Part shown: positions 4,712 through 5,065 of the stretch, piece after piece | Numbering within the stretch: the first letter of the stretch is position 1 | How the letters are laid out: each line of letters begins with the position of its first letter | Assembly (NCBI GenBank): GCA_007128995.1 | Contig: SKWJ01000257.1 | Span: 1-5,065 of the forward strand | Direction: 5' to 3' | Length of the DNA stretch: 5,065 bases | Origin: Paracoccaceae bacterium | GTDB lineage: Bacteria > Pseudomonadota > Alphaproteobacteria > Rhodobacterales > Rhodobacteraceae | Notes under the pieces: model-generated | Told to the model about the DNA's origin: nothing | What the model saw: the letters and a program-made list of their open reading frames with translations, nothing else | The model's database searches: none | Translations under genes and position numbers: made by a program

Positions 4712-5065
4712 ATGCCAAACCGATCACTGCCCACCGATTTGTCACGCTATTTCGTAGGCGGAACTGATCCGGATGGAAACCCGATGCCGGATATCACGGG
4801 CTGGGACACCTCCAGTGTAACAAACATGCGTGCGATGTTCGTTAACATCCAGTGGTTCAATCAGGATATCGGCGGGTGGGACACCTCCAGCGTGACGGAT
4901 ATGGAATTTTTATTCAATCGTACATCGTCTTTCGATCAGGATATCGGTGGGTGGGACACCTCCAGCGTGACGCACATGAACAGCATGTTTAGTGGCGCAT
5001 CGTCATTCGATCAGGACATCGGCGGGTGGGACACCTCCAGCGTGACGCACATGAACAGCATGTTC
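4712..5065 (+). CDS. BspA-like/DUF285 leucine-rich-type repeat protein, N-terminal part (runs off the right edge)
   Basis: The frame is open for 118 codons to the edge. After a 30-residue leader ([17 protein letters not shown]...), the protein consists of 25-residue units with the pattern [24 protein letters not shown]. WDTSS begins at residues 31, 56, 81 and 106. This is the DUF285 (mycoplasma lipoprotein/BspA-like) repeat, known from surface proteins of mycoplasmas, spirochaetes, marine bacteria and some protists, often linked to adhesion. No Sec signal peptide is visible at the chosen start. Either export uses a C-terminal signal beyond the window (as in type I secretion), the true start is elsewhere, or the protein is cytoplasmic. 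The start is supported by AGGA 6 nt upstream. Base composition is lower in G/C than in the tct genes, consistent with transfer. The family call is firm; its role is unknown. Confidence 0.88.
   Translation, partial: MPNRSLPTDLSRYFVGGTDPDGNPMPDITGWDTSSVTNMRAMFVNIQWFNQDIGGWDTSSVTDMEFLFNRTSSFDQDIGGWDTSSVTHMNSMFSGASSFDQDIGGWDTSSVTHMNSMF
4802..5065 (+). repeat. 75-bp in-frame tandem repeats of the DUF285 gene
   Basis: Units begin at 4802, 4877, 4952 and 5027, the last cut by the edge. The core TGGGACACCTCCAG is identical in all four. The fourth unit matches the third in 38 of its 39 visible bases, whereas the first and second differ more. Near-identity at the DNA level, including wobble bases, indicates recent duplication or gene conversion rather than selection on protein alone. 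Repeat number may vary between strains, and short-read assemblies could collapse it. Confidence 0.92.

Noticed and set aside
4802..5065. CRISPR-like direct repeats
   Set aside because: The 75-bp units are contiguous, in frame and encode DUF285 repeats, with no spacers.

Overview
The window looks like a high-GC alphaproteobacterial chromosome, most likely Rhodobacterales. This is inferred from the strong G/C preference at third codon positions, the typical tctC-tctB-tctA layout, and the resemblance of the edge genes to ones common in that group. No ribosomal or other marker gene is present to confirm it.

Layout, left to right. (1) Positions 1-239, minus strand: the N-terminal 79 residues of a ParB/sulfiredoxin-fold protein. 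It is probably the DNA-reading front end of a phage-type DNA methyltransferase; the rest lies beyond the left edge. (2) Positions 240-557: gene-free, with a perfect 9-bp inverted repeat just past the end of the tct operon and two overlapping dyads nearer the ParB gene. (3) Positions 558-3488, minus strand: a complete tripartite tricarboxylate transporter operon, tctC (periplasmic binding protein), tctB (small membrane subunit) and tctA (large membrane subunit). The genes are tightly packed: 10 bp between tctC and tctB, and an ATGA overlap between tctB and tctA. (4) Positions 3489-4711: 1.2 kb with no convincing intact gene. It holds an unusual cluster of TGGCTT hexamers just upstream of tctC, several palindromes, a short tandem repeat, and a stretch near 4461-4691 with coding-like base use that may be a gene remnant. 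(5) Positions 4712-5065, plus strand: the start of a BspA-like/DUF285 repeat protein made of 25-residue repeats, running off the right edge.

Functionally, the tct genes form one unit. TctC captures a carboxylate in the periplasm and delivers it to the TctAB membrane complex, which imports it using the ion gradient. The substrate cannot be read from the sequence, and no TctD/TctE-type two-component regulator or catabolic gene is visible. The ParB-methyltransferase fragment and the repeat protein are accessory-type genes, so the metabolic operon appears to sit between variable DNA on both sides. I found no intact mobile element, CRISPR array, tRNA or rRNA. No new system can be claimed; the most unexplained signal is the TGGCTT cluster upstream of tctC.
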